A stretch of 64,000 nucleotides of DNA from NCBI RefSeq assembly GCF_029277305.1, contig NZ_CP119526.1. One strand, 5' to 3'. Origin of the DNA: Guptibacillus hwajinpoensis. GTDB taxonomy: Bacteria; Bacillota; Bacilli; Bacillales; Guptibacillaceae. Under the pieces are notes generated by a model, which saw only the letters and a list, made by a program, of their open reading frames with translations, was not told the DNA's origin and made no database searches. A program made the position numbers and the translations under genes. Numbering within the stretch: the first letter of the stretch is position 1; each line of letters starts with the position of its first letter. Below, one piece after another: positions 8,331 to 16,618 of this stretch.

Positions 8331-8664
8331 TCTTCGTATTATGATTCAGAGCGGATAACACGCCCATTTCATCAATTTGTCGCTTCGTTTTGTCAGTGCC
8401 TAATTGATGCATGAGACGATAAAGTTCATAAACTGCATCATCAGTCCAATTACGATGACTGTCCACTTCTTTCTCATTAAAGTGATTCAATGAAAAGAAG
8501 TCATTCTGCTGCACATATTTCTGAGATCTGAGCTTCTCGATAACCCTCTCAACTTCCATTTTTTCCTCTTGACTTGCACGGATTTCAAAAGAGTTTAATT
8601 GATTATCGACCTTCGTTTCATGAAGTTCACCTTTTGGTGTTACATAATAGGTTTCTCGTACCAT
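8326..8664 (-). CDS. Conserved-looking hypothetical protein, 112 aa
   Basis: I do not recognise a family. The protein is hydrophilic and charged with no signal or membrane segment, rich in Glu/Lys/Asn in the middle (likely helical). It has a good ribosome site (GGAGGTGAAAGATA before ATG) and lies 22 bp after the 74-residue gene, with which it forms a two-gene operon ending in a terminator. The operon has a sigma-B-like promoter at 8951-8976, suggesting a stress role. Confidence 0.75.
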   Translation of the reverse strand: MVRETYYVTPKGELHETKVDNQLNSFEIRASQEEKMEVERVIEKLRSQKYVQQNDFFSLNHFNEKEVDSHRNWTDDAVYELYRLMHQLGTDKTKRQIDEMGVLSALNHNTKR

Positions 8665-8686
8665 TATCTTTCACCTCCAAGAAGAT

Positions 8687-8911
8687 TTAGACTGGACTTT
8701 CTTCAGTATGACTGTAACCTTTGTATTCGTGTTGTGCTGCATCGATCGTTTTTTCTACTGTGTCTAAACGGGAACGAAACGTCCCGACATCGCGACCATT
8801 ATTTTTAGCCTTCTTTACACGTTCATCATAGTTGCTCTCACCAGTTGCTTCTGACTCAACATGAAATTTCTTTTTATCATGATCGACGACGACCTGAATA
8901 AATTTCTCCAT
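8687..8911 (-). CDS. Small hypothetical protein, 74 aa, first gene of a stress-type operon
   Basis: An acidic/basic, soluble 74-residue protein (begins MEKFIQVVVDHDKKKFHVE) with no recognised domain. AGGAGG precedes ATG by eight bases. It is the first gene of a two-gene operon with the 112-residue protein and is preceded by a strong sigma-B-like promoter. Function is unknown; involvement in general stress is inferred only from the promoter. Confidence 0.75.
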   Translation of the reverse strand: MEKFIQVVVDHDKKKFHVESEATGESNYDERVKKAKNNGRDVGTFRSRLDTVEKTIDAAQHEYKGYSHTEESPV

Positions 8912-8950
8912 TTGTCAGTACCTCCTCATTTTCTTATCCTGCTAGTCTCT

Positions 8951-8976
8951 TTACCCGAATCAATACAATATTAATC
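8951..8976 (-). promoter_or_regulatory. Candidate sigma-B promoter for the 8911 operon
   Basis: On the minus strand GATTAA (8976-8971), a 14-bp spacer and GGGTAA (8956-8951) match the sigma-B consensus GTTTAA-N12-15-GGGWAW at 11 of 12 positions. It lies about 40 bp before the start codon. Confidence 0.65.
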
Positions 8977-9053
8977 TTTCCTTTGAAACGAATAGACGCG
9001 ATTTTATGATAAAATAAACGGATGAATCTATAAAGATAGTTCAGGTGATGATC

Positions 9054-11234
9054 ATGAATTTTACAACAACGCCACATCGTGCAGTAACTGAATTAGACCT
9101 TTCTGCGCCGTTAACACGTCTCAAGGCGACAGAGCCTTTTCAAAATGCAAAAGAGCAAGCCTTTTTTGAATCCTTGGAGGAAAAAGGAATCCGTTTAAAC
9201 AGACGACAAACTGAGGCCGTTCAGCATACAGAAGGTCCACTACTTACTATAGCTGGGGCAGGGAGTGGCAAAACCTCTGTTCTTACAGCACGTACCGCTT
9301 TTTTAATGACCGTAAAAGAAAAAGATCCTAGTAGTATCTTACTTATTACATTTACTAGAAAAGCTTCTGAAGAAATGCGTGAGCGAATTAGTAGATTACC
9401 AGGCGTACATGCTCAGGATGCTAGAAGATTAACAGCTGGCACATTCCATTCAATCTTCTTAAAGCTGTTGAGAAGTCTCGGCTATAATCAAAAAATACTG
9501 AACAGCGAACGTCACAAGCAAATAATTATGAAAAACATCCTTAAAAAGATGAAGAGTCCCGAAGCATCACTACCTGAAATTATGTTGTCTTCTATTTCTT
9601 CGTGCAAAGTAAAAATGATGGAACCAGTAGATGTGCCAGACAGTAAGGAAACGAAAGAACTTAAAGCAGCATTTACAGCGTATGAAGAATGGAAAACAAG
9701 CAATGGATACATGGATTTCGACGATATTCTTGTATTCACTTACCGTGAATTTGTTAATAATCCAAATCTGCTAAGCAAAATGCAAAATCGTTTTCAATAC
9801 GTTCTAGTCGATGAGTTTCAAGATACGAATCCTATTCAATACGAACTCATTAAACAAATTGCCGCACCTCAAAACAATCTCTTTGTAGTTGGTGACGATG
9901 ACCAAGTTATTTATTCATTTAACGGGGCGAACAGTTCCATTATTCTAGAGTTTGATAAAGCTTACCCAGACGCTTCAGTGGTTACACTTAATACCAATTA
10001 TCGATCTGCTCCACCTATCGTTGGGCTAGGAAACCACGTTATCAAGCACAACACTTACCGAAGAATCAAAACGATGAATGCAACTGACAAAAACGGAAAG
10101 CAACCATTCTACTTACGCCCTGCTACAACAGAAGATGAAGCAAGTCATGTTCTCACTCATATGCGTGAGCAGCAGCGTGATTGGAAAGATATAGCCATAC
10201 TAACAAGAACCTATACAAATGCACGAGCCATTTTTGAGCAGTTGATTGAGCAGGATATTCCTTTTAATGCTCAAGGAATGAAGCAGATTTTCTATGAACA
10301 ATCCATCATTAAGGGAATGATGGATCACTTGAGACTTGCTTATGAGCACCATAACCTAGACGCTACTGCTGCGATTCTACCATCCTTATTTATCAATCAG
10401 GAAGCAGGGATGAGGCACATTGAAATGGAGAATTTTGTTGATCCGGCCGATTTCCCACTAGTTCATTTAAAATCTTGGAAAACGCTTCGTGACTTTCAAA
10501 AAAAATCCATTGATCGACGCATCCGTTTAATCGAAGAAGCCAAACGGCACCGTCCTGAGAGAGCGATCCAAGTGCTTCGCGATGATTACATGAAGCATTT
10601 AGACAGTGCCAACGACGAAGCCCTAACAGTTCATAAGACAACGCTTAAAGAAATGATGGACGAGCTTGAATTCTCAAGCTCTCGTTTTGAAACGATTCCT
10701 GAATTCCTTGCTTATGTTGATCGAATCATACAACGGTTTCATGAACACAAACAAAATGATCGTTTTTCAAACGCACTATCACTGCTATCAATCCATCAAG
10801 CGAAAGGTCTGGAATTTCCCATCGTATATGTTATCGGAGCTTCAGAAACGATATTACCTCACGTTTCTGCTTTGAGTGCGATGAAGGATAAGGAGACCTC
10901 TCATAAACAACTATATATGAAAAATCCAACAGCAGATCTAGAAGAAGAACGTAGACTTTGTTACGTTGCTATTACAAGGGCTAAAGAAGAACTTTATATC
11001 AGTTCGCCAGAAAAACACCTTGGTAAACAAACACCTGTCTCACGATTTCTAACAGATGCATTCAAAAAAATCGCTAAGGCAGAAGAAGGCAAAACAGTAA
11101 AGGCCTGGATCTGCACAAGCGAATTCTGCAAAGGATGGATGAAAATCGATGAGGATCAACACCCAAATGAAAAACAATGTCCCCTTTGTAGTAAACCGAT
11201 GATTATTTCGCAAAAAGCTGTAAAAAAGGACTGA
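9054..11234 (+). CDS. UvrD/PcrA-family DNA helicase (YjcD-like) with C-terminal zinc-type motif
   Basis: This is a superfamily 1A DNA helicase. Motifs in order: Q-motif near residue 50, Walker A GAGSGKTS, motif II VLVDEFQDTN, motif III GDDDQVIYSFNGA, motif V SIHQAKGLEF and motif VI EEERRLCYVAITRAKEEL. After the helicase core comes a short C-terminal segment with CTSEFCKGW and CPLCSK, a likely four-cysteine zinc site. That tail and the 726-residue length fit B. subtilis YjcD rather than PcrA. ATG 9054 is five bases after AGGTGA; in-frame GTG 9045 and ATG 9048 overlap the ribosome site. The role is probably DNA repair or clearing of replication or transcription conflicts. It appears monocistronic. 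Confidence 0.88.
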   Translation: MNFTTTPHRAVTELDLSAPLTRLKATEPFQNAKEQAFFESLEEKGIRLNRRQTEAVQHTEGPLLTIAGAGSGKTSVLTARTAFLMTVKEKDPSSILLITFTRKASEEMRERISRLPGVHAQDARRLTAGTFHSIFLKLLRSLGYNQKILNSERHKQIIMKNILKKMKSPEASLPEIMLSSISSCKVKMMEPVDVPDSKETKELKAAFTAYEEWKTSNGYMDFDDILVFTYREFVNNPNLLSKMQNRFQYVLVDEFQDTNPIQYELIKQIAAPQNNLFVVGDDDQVIYSFNGANSSIILEFDKAYPDASVVTLNTNYRSAPPIVGLGNHVIKHNTYRRIKTMNATDKNGKQPFYLRPATTEDEASHVLTHMREQQRDWKDIAILTRTYTNARAIFEQLIEQDIPFNAQGMKQIFYEQSIIKGMMDHLRLAYEHHNLDATAAILPSLFINQEAGMRHIEMENFVDPADFPLVHLKSWKTLRDFQKKSIDRRIRLIEEAKRHRPERAIQVLRDDYMKHLDSANDEALTVHKTTLKEMMDELEFSSSRFETIPEFLAYVDRIIQRFHEHKQNDRFSNALSLLSIHQAKGLEFPIVYVIGASETILPHVSALSAMKDKETSHKQLYMKNPTADLEEERRLCYVAITRAKEELYISSPEKHLGKQTPVSRFLTDAFKKIAKAEEGKTVKAWICTSEFCKGWMKIDEDQHPNEKQCPLCSKPMIISQKAVKKD

Positions 11235-11378
11235 ATCATGTTTCATACACAACAAACTATGTCATCCTGTTAAGCATTGTTGCGCTTTGATTACAAAACA
11301 TTTAAGAGAAGTTTAACTTAGGTTTTTTGTTTATCAAACATGCTATAGTAGAAAAAAACGCGCAACAGGAGGGCTCCT

Positions 11379-11567
11379 ATGAGCAGCATACGTTATGAAA
11401 CAATTTTTCAGAAACAGCTTGGTAACGGTACAGAGATCGGCATCATGGACTACCTTGAAGGCAAGCTGATTAAACTGAACTTAAATGACAAGGAGCCGGA
11501 ATATCTGAATCCGGAATTAAAAGAATTCTTCCAGCAAGAGCGCATGAAAGTAAACCCTAAACAATAG
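11379..11567 (+). CDS. Small hypothetical protein, 62 aa
   Basis: A soluble 62-residue protein (begins MSSIRYETIFQKQLG) with a beta-rich first half and an acidic second half; I do not recognise it. A near-ideal ribosome site AGGAGGGCTCCT lies next to the ATG. The site is self-complementary (AGGAG with CTCCT) and could sequester itself. The gene has its own terminator. Confidence 0.72.
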   Translation: MSSIRYETIFQKQLGNGTEIGIMDYLEGKLIKLNLNDKEPEYLNPELKEFFQQERMKVNPKQ

Positions 11568-11576
11568 TAAATAAAT

Positions 11577-11606
11577 GGAGCCTTCCAAATGGAAAGGCTC
11601 CTTTTT
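11577..11606 (+). terminator. Terminator of the 62-aa gene
   Basis: GGAGCCTTCC pairs with GGAAAGGCTCC (one bulged A), followed by five Ts. Confidence 0.9.
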
Positions 11607-11621
11607 CATTAATTTCTTTAC

Positions 11622-11858
11622 AAAAGGCTCTTCTCTAATAGATTGTTGCTTTTGAATCAATTACTGAATAAAAAAACCACACTGGGCAATTGAAGCGGAA
11701 GAATACTCGACTCCTGCGAGATGAACGGGACAGGTGAGACCCCGCAGGAGCGTTAGCGACGAGGAGGTTCAAGCGTCCCACCCCACGGAAAACGAGCATC
11801 CTGGAACGGCAATTCACCTAATCCTACAGCAAAAATCTCCATTAGAAGAGCCTTATTA
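11622..11858. repeat. Dispersed inverted-repeat element, family 1, copy 2 (full length)
   Basis: Ends AAGGCTCTTCTCTAAT and ATTAGAAGAGCCTT are inverted repeats. The inside carries GATTGTTGCTTTTG, then the GC-rich core (GACTCCTGCGAG ... GGGACAGGTGAGACCCCG ... CCACGGAAAACGAGCATCC). At about 236 bp this is the fullest copy in the window. The core can fold back on itself extensively, and I see no gene in it. Confidence 0.85.
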
Positions 11859-11956
11859 ATAGAAATCCAAATTATGTTCGTCTTGCATAATTTTACGTTT
11901 TTACGGAACGCTAATAAAAAATATATAGGCTTTATTAACTATTATTTAAGAAATAG

Positions 11957-11983
11957 GTTTGATTTAAAAATTAATTAGGGTAT
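11957..11983 (+). promoter_or_regulatory. Candidate sigma-B promoter for the twin tiny membrane peptides
   Basis: GTTTGA (11957-11962), a 15-bp spacer and GGGTAT (11978-11983) fit the sigma-B pattern. The first small gene starts 47 bp downstream. Confidence 0.6.
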
Positions 11984-12029
11984 ATCAATAGTAGCAACGA
12001 GCATTGCTATATTGAAGGAGGAAGTCATT

Positions 12030-12101
12030 ATGCTAAAACAAGTTCTAGTTATTGTCGGAATCGTAGTTGTAGTTGCATTTGTTGTTAACGCGTTATTCTA
12101 G
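12030..12101 (+). CDS. Tiny single-pass membrane peptide, 23 aa
   Basis: The peptide is MLKQ followed by an almost uninterrupted Val/Ile/Leu stretch ending ...VVNALF. A very strong ribosome site (GAAGGAGGAAG) precedes ATG by seven bases, which is the main reason to accept so short a gene. A similar 22-residue gene with the same ribosome site follows 63 bp downstream. It is predicted to insert in the membrane; no function is known to me. Type I toxins and small stress membrane proteins are both possible. Confidence 0.62.
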   Translation: MLKQVLVIVGIVVVVAFVVNALF

Positions 12102-12164
12102 AAGACAACAAATACTAATGGTATGAACGAAGAAATAAAATGACTTATGCAAGGAGGAAGACTA

Positions 12165-12233
12165 ATGGTACGTACGATCCTAATGGTTATCGGTGCAATT
12201 GCCGTAATCGCTGCAATCCTTTCATTTATCTAA
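12165..12233 (+). CDS. Tiny single-pass membrane peptide, 22 aa (paralogue-like)
   Basis: The peptide is MVRT followed by hydrophobic residues (ILMVIGAIAVIAAILSFI). GCAAGGAGGAAGACTA before ATG is nearly the same ribosome site as that of the 12030 gene, and the layout (basic N-terminus plus one helix) is identical, suggesting a tandem pair. The shared transcript probably ends at the strong hairpin at 12294-12331. Confidence 0.62.
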   Translation: MVRTILMVIGAIAVIAAILSFI

Positions 12234-12293
12234 GTGCTAACATACACTCAATTACTTTTAAATTGAAATTGAAATTTTTCTTATTTTTTATTC

Positions 12294-12331
12294 AAAAAGA
12301 CCGTCAAGCGATTACTGCTTGACGGTCTTTT
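12294..12331. terminator. Bidirectional terminator
   Basis: AAAAAGACCGTCAAGC pairs with GCTTGACGGTCTTTT around a 7-nt loop. It ends the twin-peptide transcript on the plus strand and the 28-residue gene on the minus strand. Confidence 0.92.
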
Positions 12332-12339
12332 ACAATCTA

Positions 12340-12426
12340 TTAATCATTTTTCTTCATGTTATTTTTGGCTTCATCAACTTTGGACTTAGGAATGTATATA
12401 AAAATCGCCTTTTTTTTGTTGTTCAT
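12340..12426 (-). CDS. Small basic peptide, 28 aa
   Basis: The frame reads MNNKKKAIFIYIPKSKVDEA and ends KNNMKKND. A strong ribosome site (TGAAGGAGATTTGT) stands before ATG, and a terminator lies 9 bp past the stop. These two signals flanking a short frame make a real gene likely. It is hydrophilic and lysine-rich with no recognised family, and probably cytosolic. Confidence 0.6.
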   Translation of the reverse strand: MNNKKKAIFIYIPKSKVDEAKNNMKKND

Positions 12427-12770
12427 ACAAATCTCCTTCAAAGTTTAGTATATCATCCATATTCATTCTACTTGATTAGACGTCGAATAATCAAATATCA
12501 CTCAAAAAACAATTAAAAACGATGCATTAGTACTAAATGTTCTGTCAATCTGAGCAAAGAAGTGAATTGCTTATTCTAAAGACTATGGTAATGAGCCAAA
12601 AATCGATAAATCAACAGTATGAGCTTCATAGCCATTCTTAATAACTGTCAATAAATCGATAAATCTCATGCTTCTATCGAAACAAGCATGCTGATATACT
12701 AGTTGTATACTGCTTGTATCTGTTATTGTGAAAAATATCACAACAGTTGTTAATAAAGGAGTGAATACGT
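12427..12770. repeat. Gap with remnant of repeat family 2
   Basis: Positions 12592-12638 match one end of the family 2 hairpin element (ATGAGCCAAAAATCGATAAA ... CAACAGTATGAGC), followed by further imperfect copies of AATCGATAAAT around 12650. The rest of the arms has been lost or eroded. No gene is seen in this stretch apart from the upstream signals of the 12771 gene. Confidence 0.6.
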
Positions 12771-13067
12771 TTGTTTAATCAACCATTAAAACTATTTCGA
12801 GGTATCGGCTATGCTGAAGGGATTTCTTTTCTACTATTGCTTGGAATAGCGATGCCACTTAAATACTTCATGGGTATGCCAATGGCTGTAACGATTGTAG
12901 GAGCGCTTCATGGAGGATTATTTGTTCTATACCTTGCTGTTATTCTCTATGTAACGATTGTAAAGCGATGGTCCTTCTTAAAAGCTATTCTCGCTGTTAT
13001 CTCTTCAGTGATTCCATTTGGGCCATTTATTTTTGATGCACGTCTCGTGAAAAGTTCTGAAGCATAA
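12771..13067 (+). CDS. DUF3817 family small membrane protein
   Basis: A 98-residue protein with three hydrophobic helices. The opening LFRGIGYAEGISFLLLLGIAMPLKY and the GALHGGLFVLY motif are characteristic of the DUF3817 (YdzA-like) integral membrane family. The start codon is TTG 12771, about nine bases after AAAGGAG. The function of the family is not established. A bidirectional terminator shared with menC follows. Confidence 0.85.
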   Translation: MFNQPLKLFRGIGYAEGISFLLLLGIAMPLKYFMGMPMAVTIVGALHGGLFVLYLAVILYVTIVKRWSFLKAILAVISSVIPFGPFIFDARLVKSSEA

Positions 13068-13072
13068 GAAAA

Positions 13073-13110
13073 GAAAGAGAGGCAGAACCTGCTAGGGTTC
13101 TGCCTCTTTT
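13073..13110. terminator. Bidirectional terminator between the DUF3817 gene and menC
   Basis: AAAGAGAGGCAGAACC pairs with GGGTTCTGCCTCTTTT. It serves the plus-strand gene and the end of the minus-strand men operon. Confidence 0.92.
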
Positions 13111-13126
13111 CACTTTTACTGTTTAC

Positions 13127-14227
13127 TTATCGTATTTCCTTCGCTAACGTTACCCGCTCTAGCTCTTTCCTATTTAACTCGAATCCAATCCCACTTCCAT
13201 CTGGCACGGCAATAGACCCATTTTCGACTATCACTTCAGGAAGTATGATATCTCGTTCCCAATAACGTGAAGAAGCAGAAACATCCCCTGGTATTGTGAA
13301 ATTAGGTAAACTAGATAACGCTATATTGTGCGCGCGCCCGATACCAGATTCGAGCATGCCACCACACCATACTGGTATGTTTTGACTAGCACACAAATCA
13401 TGAATTTTTTTACTTACGCTCAATCCACCAACTCGTCCAGGTTTAATATTAATGATTCTACAACTGCTAAGACTGAGAGCTCTTCTTGCATCATCATATG
13501 AAGCAATGCTTTCGTCAAGGCAGACAGGTGTCTCAAGCTCTTTTTGTAGAAGGGCATGGTCGACAATATCATCTGCTGCAAGTGGCTGTTCAATCATTAA
13601 CAATCCATACTGATCGAGTTCCTTCAGTCGTTCTATGTCATTTAATGTATAAGCTGAATTCGCGTCTGCCATTAAATCAATAGAAGGATGAGACTTCCGT
13701 ATAGCTCGAATGAGAGACAGGTCCTGTGATGGTTTAATCTTCACCTTAATCCGCTCATATCCTTCTTCAATTCTTTTACTTATCTCATTTAGCATTACTT
13801 CAGGTTCAGATGCACCAACAGCGACACCAGCTTTAATCCTTTTAGCAGTACCTCCTAACGCTTCTGCAAGCGAAATTCCTTCTCTTTTAGCATAAAGGTC
13901 CCAGATTGCTCCTTCAATCGCATATTTCGCCATAGGATTACGTCGAATTCCTTTAAGCAGATGTTCAACATCAGAAGGGTGAGGTAGAACTTGTGCTTTC
14001 AGAGTTGGTATCATAAAGTCTTTCAGCATGTGCCATGATGTTTCAAGGGTTTCTTCGGTGTACCATGGAGATGTGAAAGCAACCCCTTCACCAAATCCTA
14101 CATAACCATCTGTATCAATTGCTTCAACAATGATAAGTTCTCTGTCATTAACTGTCTCAAGACTATTCACAAAAGGGGTTTTAAGAGTCATTTTAATATG
14201 ATGAAGTGTTACTGAGTGTAGTTTCAT
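13127..14227 (-). CDS. menC: o-Succinylbenzoate synthase
   Basis: MenC dehydrates SHCHC to o-succinylbenzoate, step four of menaquinone synthesis. It belongs to the enolase superfamily: catalytic lysines appear in IKVKIKPSQD, and the metal ligands in DANSAY, EQPL and DES lie in the expected order. The 366-residue length is usual for the Bacillus type. Its ATG overlaps the menE stop (ATGA), implying coupled translation as the last gene of the operon. N-acylamino-acid racemase activity is a known side activity of relatives, but the men context decides. Confidence 0.95.
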   Translation of the reverse strand: MKLHSVTLHHIKMTLKTPFVNSLETVNDRELIIVEAIDTDGYVGFGEGVAFTSPWYTEETLETSWHMLKDFMIPTLKAQVLPHPSDVEHLLKGIRRNPMAKYAIEGAIWDLYAKREGISLAEALGGTAKRIKAGVAVGASEPEVMLNEISKRIEEGYERIKVKIKPSQDLSLIRAIRKSHPSIDLMADANSAYTLNDIERLKELDQYGLLMIEQPLAADDIVDHALLQKELETPVCLDESIASYDDARRALSLSSCRIINIKPGRVGGLSVSKKIHDLCASQNIPVWCGGMLESGIGRAHNIALSSLPNFTIPGDVSASSRYWERDIILPEVIVENGSIAVPDGSGIGFELNRKELERVTLAKEIR

Positions 14228-15690
14228 TGTTTTGTTTCTCTCAAGTTTGTTAGTTGATTACGTTGAAGTTTGTTGGCGCCGTTTCTAGGAAGCTCATCGA
14301 CAAAGGAAATTCGTTTAGGCAATTTGTAGTTAGCCAGGCGTTCAGAAAGAAATTCAAGTAGAACGGATGACGAAAGTTCGAATTGGTCACTTACAACATA
14401 TGCAACAGGAACTTCTCCCCATTTCTCATCTTGTATACCTGTCACACCAGCATCTTTTACAGCATGATGCTCAAGAAGCGCGGACTCAATTTCAGCAGGG
14501 TACACGTTCTCTCCTCCTGAAATAATAAGGTCTTTTCTTCGATCTAAAACAAACAGAAATCCATCTTCATCCATGTAACCAATATCACCTGTATGTAGCC
14601 AACCATTTCGGAGAGCCTCTTGTGTGGCTTCATTTCGTTTCCAATATCCGCTCGTAACAGTTGGTCCCTTCACTCGTATTTCACCGTGTTCTCCTGGTGG
14701 AAGATTATCAGCAATAACCACTTCTGATGGAAAAAGCGCCTTACCTGCCGATCCTTGCTTCTGAAGCATATATTCTGGGGAAAGCGTTACAAGTTGTGAA
14801 GCCGTTTCTGTCATACCAAACGTCTGATAAACCGGTATCCCTTTCTTCTCACAAGTTTTAAGAAGTGGATATGGAGCAGGTCCTCCTCCAAGAAGCACAC
14901 ATCTTAAGGTAGGCGCGTAGCCCTCTTCACCAAGATCATCAAGCATTCTTCTTAGCATAGCGCTTACTACCGATACAATGGTTACTCCTTCATGTTGAAT
15001 CGATTGATTAACGACATGCGGGTCGAATCGCGGCTTGATTATCATCGTAATCCCATAAATAACACTACGCAATAGAATCGATAGTCCACTCATATGAAAC
15101 ATGGGTACAGCGCACAACCAGCGATCCTGAACCTCATGACCAAGATTAAGACTTGAACTGATAGCACTCCACCAATGATTACCGTAAGTTAGCATAACCC
15201 CTTTTGGTTTACCAGTAGTCCCTGAAGTGTACATAATCGTGTGAAGTTGATTCAGTTCTATCGTTACCTCAAGGTTACTTAACTCTTGACTACCTTTTTG
15301 TAATTCTTGATAAACAAGCAGTGATACATTTAAATCATTCAGTGCCTCACTTGCTTTGCCTTTTAGTTCATCATCACTTATGACATACGTTAACTCTGCA
15401 TCATTTAGTTGAAACGAGAGTTCAGATGCTGTTAAGCGATGATTCAGTGGAACGATAACCGTACCAATGTACATAAGGGCATGTAAACAAACAGCCGCTT
15501 CTAGGCTATTTTGCATGAAGAAACCAACATGATTTCCCTTAGCGATTCCTTTTGTTCTTAAAGCATTGGCAACCTCAACTGACCTCATTTGTAACTCTTT
15601 ATATGTCAATTGTGTATCATTCTCTATAATCGCCACTCGATCAGGCGTCATTAAAGCTCGTTTATGTAGCCAGTTCGGCATCGTTTCCAT
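14224..15690 (-). CDS. menE: o-Succinylbenzoate-CoA ligase
   Basis: MenE activates o-succinylbenzoate to its CoA thioester using ATP. It is an adenylate-forming enzyme: the P-loop-like TSGTTGKPKGVM is near residue 155, the core A5-type TFGMTETAS and the HTGDIGYMDEDGF hinge region follow, and the catalytic lysine is in the C-terminal NKLQR segment. ATG 15690 is six bases after AAAGGATG; the upstream ATG at 15699 abuts the ribosome site. A terminator-shaped hairpin separates it from menB. Confidence 0.95.
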   Translation of the reverse strand: METMPNWLHKRALMTPDRVAIIENDTQLTYKELQMRSVEVANALRTKGIAKGNHVGFFMQNSLEAAVCLHALMYIGTVIVPLNHRLTASELSFQLNDAELTYVISDDELKGKASEALNDLNVSLLVYQELQKGSQELSNLEVTIELNQLHTIMYTSGTTGKPKGVMLTYGNHWWSAISSSLNLGHEVQDRWLCAVPMFHMSGLSILLRSVIYGITMIIKPRFDPHVVNQSIQHEGVTIVSVVSAMLRRMLDDLGEEGYAPTLRCVLLGGGPAPYPLLKTCEKKGIPVYQTFGMTETASQLVTLSPEYMLQKQGSAGKALFPSEVVIADNLPPGEHGEIRVKGPTVTSGYWKRNEATQEALRNGWLHTGDIGYMDEDGFLFVLDRRKDLIISGGENVYPAEIESALLEHHAVKDAGVTGIQDEKWGEVPVAYVVSDQFELSSSVLLEFLSERLANYKLPKRISFVDELPRNGANKLQRNQLTNLRETKQ

Positions 15691-15723
15691 CCTAGACATC
15701 CTTTCTATATCTGTCTATATCTG

Positions 15724-15757
15724 AAAAAACAGCTTGATGGGATTCCATCAAGCTGTT
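15724..15757 (-). terminator. Intrinsic terminator-like hairpin between menB and menE
   Basis: On the minus strand AACAGCTTGATGG pairs perfectly with CCATCAAGCTGTT around a 4-nt loop, followed by six Ts. It sits inside an otherwise continuous operon and could reduce expression of menE and menC relative to menFDHB. Confidence 0.8.
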
Positions 15758-15771
15758 TATGAACAATCGAT

Positions 15772-16587
15772 TTAAGGAAAACGAGGGAATTGTTTAAAGT
15801 CAGGCTTACGCTTTTCTTTAAACGAATCGCGTCCTTCTTTTGCTTCATCTGTTGTGTAGTAAAGAAGGGTAGCGTCTCCACCCATTTGTTGCAGACCAGC
15901 AAGACCATCAGTATCTGCGTTAAGAGAAGCTTTAAGGAAACGAAGTGCTGTTGGTGACTTATCAAGCATTTCTTGTGCCCACTGAACCGTTTCAGCTTCA
16001 AGCTGCTCAAGTGGTACAACCGTATTTACAAGTCCCATATCAAGCGCTTCCTGTGCATTGTATTGACGGCAAAGGTACCAGATTTCTCGAGCCTTTTTAT
16101 GACCTACAATACGAGCAAGGTATCCTGCACCATATCCAGCGTCAAAGCTACCTACTTTAGGGCCTGTTTGACCGAAGATTGCATTATCAGCTGCAATCGT
16201 TAAATCACATACAACATGCAGTACATGCCCTCCACCAATTGCATAGCCAGAAACCATCGCAACGACTGGCTTAGGGATAACACGAATTAAACGCTGAAGA
16301 TCCAGTACGTTCAAGCGAGGAATTTCGTCATCGCCAACATACCCACCGTGGCCACGAACACTCTGGTCTCCTCCTGAACAAAATGCTTTGTCTCCTGCAC
16401 CTGCAAGAACAATTACCCCGATGTTTGAATCGTCTCTTGCAAAAGCAAAAGCAGTAATAAGTTCATTAACCGTTTTCGGGCGAAATGCATTGCGAACTTC
16501 TGGACGGTTAATAGTAATCTTAGCGATTCCATCATACGTTTCGTAAAGGATGTCTTCAAATTCGCGTTCTGTCTTCCATTGAATCAT
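15772..16587 (-). CDS. menB: 1,4-Dihydroxy-2-naphthoyl-CoA synthase
   Basis: MenB closes the second ring, converting o-succinylbenzoyl-CoA to DHNA-CoA. It is a crotonase-fold protein; the family segments CSGGDQSVRGHGGY, SGYAIGGGHVL and GPKVGSFDAGYG are all present, and the C-terminus KRKPDFKQFPRFP is diagnostic. ATG 16587 is preceded by GGAAGGAG, giving 271 residues; frame upstream of it runs into menH. It lies 31 bp after menH. Confidence 0.97.
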   Translation of the reverse strand: MIQWKTEREFEDILYETYDGIAKITINRPEVRNAFRPKTVNELITAFAFARDDSNIGVIVLAGAGDKAFCSGGDQSVRGHGGYVGDDEIPRLNVLDLQRLIRVIPKPVVAMVSGYAIGGGHVLHVVCDLTIAADNAIFGQTGPKVGSFDAGYGAGYLARIVGHKKAREIWYLCRQYNAQEALDMGLVNTVVPLEQLEAETVQWAQEMLDKSPTALRFLKASLNADTDGLAGLQQMGGDATLLYYTTDEAKEGRDSFKEKRKPDFKQFPRFP

Positions 16588-16618
16588 AGTGAAATACTCC
16601 TTCCATATGTAGCGAAAT

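Noticed and set aside
15705..16019. 104-codon minus-strand frame
   Set aside because: Lies in another frame over the 3' half of menB and the menB-menE terminator; no ribosome site.
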